A stretch of DNA of 35,998 nucleotides from a virus: the IMG/VR virus record IMGVR_UViG_3300043446_000798, positions 1 through 35,998 of that record; one strand, 5' to 3'. Made by a program: the position numbers and the translations under genes. Shown piece by piece: positions 34,547-35,998 of the stretch. Position 1 is the first letter of the stretch; every line of letters begins with the position of its first letter. The notes under the pieces are model-generated. The model was not told the origin of the DNA and did no database searches. It saw only the letters and a program-made list of their open reading frames with translations.

Positions 34547-34873
34547 TTACGCCAATGAACGTGCTACAACAATACGCAGTGTGGCCGAGGCCAAATCCAC
34601 TGTGCTGCCAGATTCGTTTTGCAAGCGGAATTTGACGGTATTGGCTGCACTGACATAACCAGTGACAGTAATACCTACCAAATCCACACCCAACGAGGCA
34701 CCAATTACCATGTCGCCCAGCGCAACGCCAGGAACAGTAACGTCGTCAGTCTCGCCCGCACCGTCAACCAGCGAACCGGCGTCCAGTGTGGCTCTGACTA
34801 GCCATGTGTTAGAGAAAAGACCGCGAAACTGGTCATTACCAGCGCGGACTGTTACGGAAGATGCAGTTGCCAT
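34547..34873 (-). CDS. Putative capsid decoration/head fibre-like protein
   Basis: 108 residues, beta-rich, Val/Thr/Gly/Ala-rich (MATASSVTVRAGNDQFRGLF, DDVTVPGVALGDMVIGASLG, ISVTVT-like strand GITVTGYVSAANTVKFRLQN), close to the 'GD.V..s........i...a.v.a.NtV...f.N......D' pattern seen in phage decoration and cement proteins. It follows the capsid gene immediately, the usual place for them, behind an intrinsic terminator that should lower its mRNA relative to capsid. There is no catalytic motif. Alternative: minor head-tail joining protein. Confidence 0.65.
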   Translation of the reverse strand: MATASSVTVRAGNDQFRGLFSNTWLVRATLDAGSLVDGAGETDDVTVPGVALGDMVIGASLGVDLVGITVTGYVSAANTVKFRLQNESGSTVDLASATLRIVVARSLA

Positions 34874-34893
34874 GATGTTCTCCTAATTAGGTT

Positions 34894-34917
34894 AAAAACC
34901 CCCGGCCGAAGCCGGGG
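34894..34917 (-). terminator. Intrinsic terminator behind the capsid gene
   Basis: On the leftward RNA: CCCCGGC (34917-34911), UUCG loop (34910-34907), GCCGGGG (34906-34900), then GTTTTT from 34899. A perfect 7-bp stem with an extra-stable C(UUCG)G loop and U-tract, 8 bases after the capsid stop. It probably trims downstream expression and protects the capsid mRNA 3' end. Confidence 0.88.
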
Positions 34918-34924
34918 AGTTTAA

Positions 34925-35896
34925 TTAGGCTGGAACAGCCAGTGCAAAGGCCGAGGACGATGTTGCAGCGCCGATGGTAGCAGCAGTACGTACTGCCTTG
35001 ACGCCGTAGAGCATGTCAGAGGTGAACAGCGTGCCCAGATATTCCTGCTTGTACTGGGTTTGCGAACGAACACCCATCTGCTCAACCAGCACCATCGCTT
35101 CTTTGTGGCCCATCAGGCAGATACGGTCAGCGCCCGAGTTACCCGCACCGAAGTCGGCGTTGGAAGTAACGAACACGGGGATGCCGTACAGGTTGCCGAT
35201 TTCGCCGTTACGGATGGCGCTGCCGTCACCGACGAATGCTTGTTCGGTGTAGCGAGCCAGACCCATCAGGGTGTTACGGCTGGATGGTGGGATGATGAAG
35301 AAACGGCCATCCATCGGGGTGTCGTTGTCATCCAGACGCTGGATGGTACGACGGATTGCAGCGTCAGTCAGCGCAGCAGCATTGGAGCTGGTGCTGTTGT
35401 ACGCAGTTGTGCCATCCGAACCGATATAGGCTTTGGTGGTGGTGTTGCTAGTGGCGTAGTCGTTGGTGCCAACGGTTGCGCCATTGAACGCACGGCCAAG
35501 CTGGATCAGATCGGTGTCTACCTGACGAGCCAGTGCATAACCAGCGTCGTTGGTGTAGAACTGACGCAATGAGTTCAGAGCCTGGGCTTCGACGATGTCT
35601 TCGATCAGGCGGCTGTACTCGTAGTGCTTGTCGATCAGAATCTGGATTTCAGACTCAGTCGCAGCGATCAGGGTAACAGCGTTGGTTGCTACTTTGGCCG
35701 AGGCGCTACCACGGGTTGGGGCAGGAACGTGAACGGTGTCACCTTTCTTGCCACGGAAATTCATCTTCGTGACCAAATTGGCCAAGACGAGGTTCTTTTT
35801 GTACGACGCAACAATTTCATCACTCCAAATCTCTGGAATGAACGTTGCTGCGGTTGTTGTTGTTACGCTATTTGCTGGGCTAAATGCGGTTGCCAT
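34925..35896 (-). CDS. Major capsid protein
   Basis: 323 residues. It starts MATAFSPANSVTTTTAATFI and shows elements of an HK97-fold coat protein of the podoviral kind: WSDEIVASYKKNLVLANLVT, the N-arm/E-loop region DTVHVPAPTRGSASAKV, the 'LIDKHYEYSRLIEDI' spine-helix region, DTDLIQLGRAF, PMDGRFFIIPPSSRNTLMGL and YGIPVFVTSNADFG. The place directly after scaffold and before a decoration-type gene fits. The ATG has AGGAG at a good distance. A UUCG terminator follows. The upstream 130 bp is repeated at the other window end; the two copies differ in one leader base. Confidence 0.9.
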   Translation of the reverse strand: MATAFSPANSVTTTTAATFIPEIWSDEIVASYKKNLVLANLVTKMNFRGKKGDTVHVPAPTRGSASAKVATNAVTLIAATESEIQILIDKHYEYSRLIEDIVEAQALNSLRQFYTNDAGYALARQVDTDLIQLGRAFNGATVGTNDYATSNTTTKAYIGSDGTTAYNSTSSNAAALTDAAIRRTIQRLDDNDTPMDGRFFIIPPSSRNTLMGLARYTEQAFVGDGSAIRNGEIGNLYGIPVFVTSNADFGAGNSGADRICLMGHKEAMVLVEQMGVRSQTQYKQEYLGTLFTSDMLYGVKAVRTAATIGAATSSSAFALAVPA

Positions 35897-35998
35897 GTTT
35901 AACTCCTAAAGTCAAAAGTAAATTATTTGACCCGGCCCTCTTGGTACGCCGCCATAATTTCCTCGGACAGCGCGTCGTATCGAGCTGGATCGGTCATT
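35869..35998. repeat. Terminal overlap, right copy (circle join)
   Basis: Same 130 bases as 1-130 with two substitutions (35899 and 35977), both outside changes to protein: one lies in the capsid leader, one in a third codon position of the scaffold gene. The continuation of the genome is at base 131. Confidence 0.93.
35923..35998 (-). CDS. Scaffolding protein, last codons (partial repeat copy)
   Basis: These 76 bases repeat the 3' end of the scaffold gene found in full at 55-813 (stop codon at 35923-35925). It is a duplicate due to the overlap of the window ends, not a second gene. Confidence 0.9.
   Translation of the reverse strand, partial: MTDPARYDALSEEIMAAYQEGRVK

Noticed and set aside
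1-35998. tRNA genes, integrase or attachment site
   Set aside because: I looked for cloverleaf-like GC stems with TTC-type loops and for tyrosine or serine recombinase motifs and saw none.

Overview
The window is a complete tailed-phage genome in circular form. Bases 1-130 and 35869-35998 are the same sequence (two mismatches), so the unit is a circle of about 35,868 bp that happens to be cut across the capsid/scaffold junction. The gene set points to a podovirus-like phage: P22/T7-type large portal, tail adaptor and nozzle, large ejection-type proteins, and no tape measure, sheath or long-tail genes. The host is a Gram-negative bacterium, because there is a GH19-type endolysin and an i-spanin with a nested lipoprotein o-spanin. 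The replication set (AEP primase-SF3 helicase, family A polymerase, Cas4-like DUF2800 nuclease, VRR-NUC, SNF2 helicase) resembles that of Bordetella BPP-1 / Burkholderia BcepC6B type phages. A freshwater or soil betaproteobacterial host is my guess, from recall only. I see no integrase, reverse transcriptase, tRNA or methyltransferase.

Layout. (1) One very long leftward late block starts near 8464 and runs TerS, homing nuclease, TerL, portal, collagen-like fibre, small genes and scaffold. It continues through the window join into major capsid (35896), decoration-like protein, small head genes, adaptor, nozzle, a second homing nuclease, collar-type fibre, cupin and three large internal/ejection proteins, and ends with the lysis cassette at 21360. 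(2) A control region, 8465-9472, lies between this block and the rightward genes. It holds a small ribbon-helix-helix-like gene (8867-9082), nine copies of a 9-bp iteron (TTGCCCTCA), a 32-bp dyad, and repeated GATAGC/GCTATC boxes. (3) A rightward early operon, 9473-11913, has nine small genes, almost all without known function and two of them membrane micropeptides. It ends in an intrinsic terminator with a competing upstream hairpin. (4) A leftward replication operon runs 18748 to 12005: DUF2800 nuclease, a conserved unknown, DNA polymerase, HNH-AP2 homing nuclease, primase-helicase. (5) A rightward operon, 18834-21359, carries VRR-NUC, SNF2 helicase and five small genes. It meets the lysis genes stop codon to stop codon.

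Regulation visible in the sequence. Operons 4 and 5 leave one 86-bp gap from two near-consensus sigma70 promoters whose -35 boxes overlap, so only one can be occupied at a time. The rightward one places its predicted start site on the VRR-NUC ATG, giving a likely leaderless mRNA. The DNA polymerase gene has no Shine-Dalgarno and is preceded by a large two-stem hairpin that overlaps the stop of a possible 24-codon leader ORF. The late operon has a strong promoter inside the TerS-HNH gap and a UUCG-loop terminator directly after the capsid gene.

Several genes are easy to miss because they are short or use unusual starts: a 59-aa exported lysis protein (21833-22012), Rz1 with GTG start (21371-21613), a 51-aa GTG-start head-region gene (33385-33540), micropeptides at 9759 and 11854, and a 236-codon gene whose best start is AUU (24022). 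All functional names are from reading translated sequence by eye. No database search was run.
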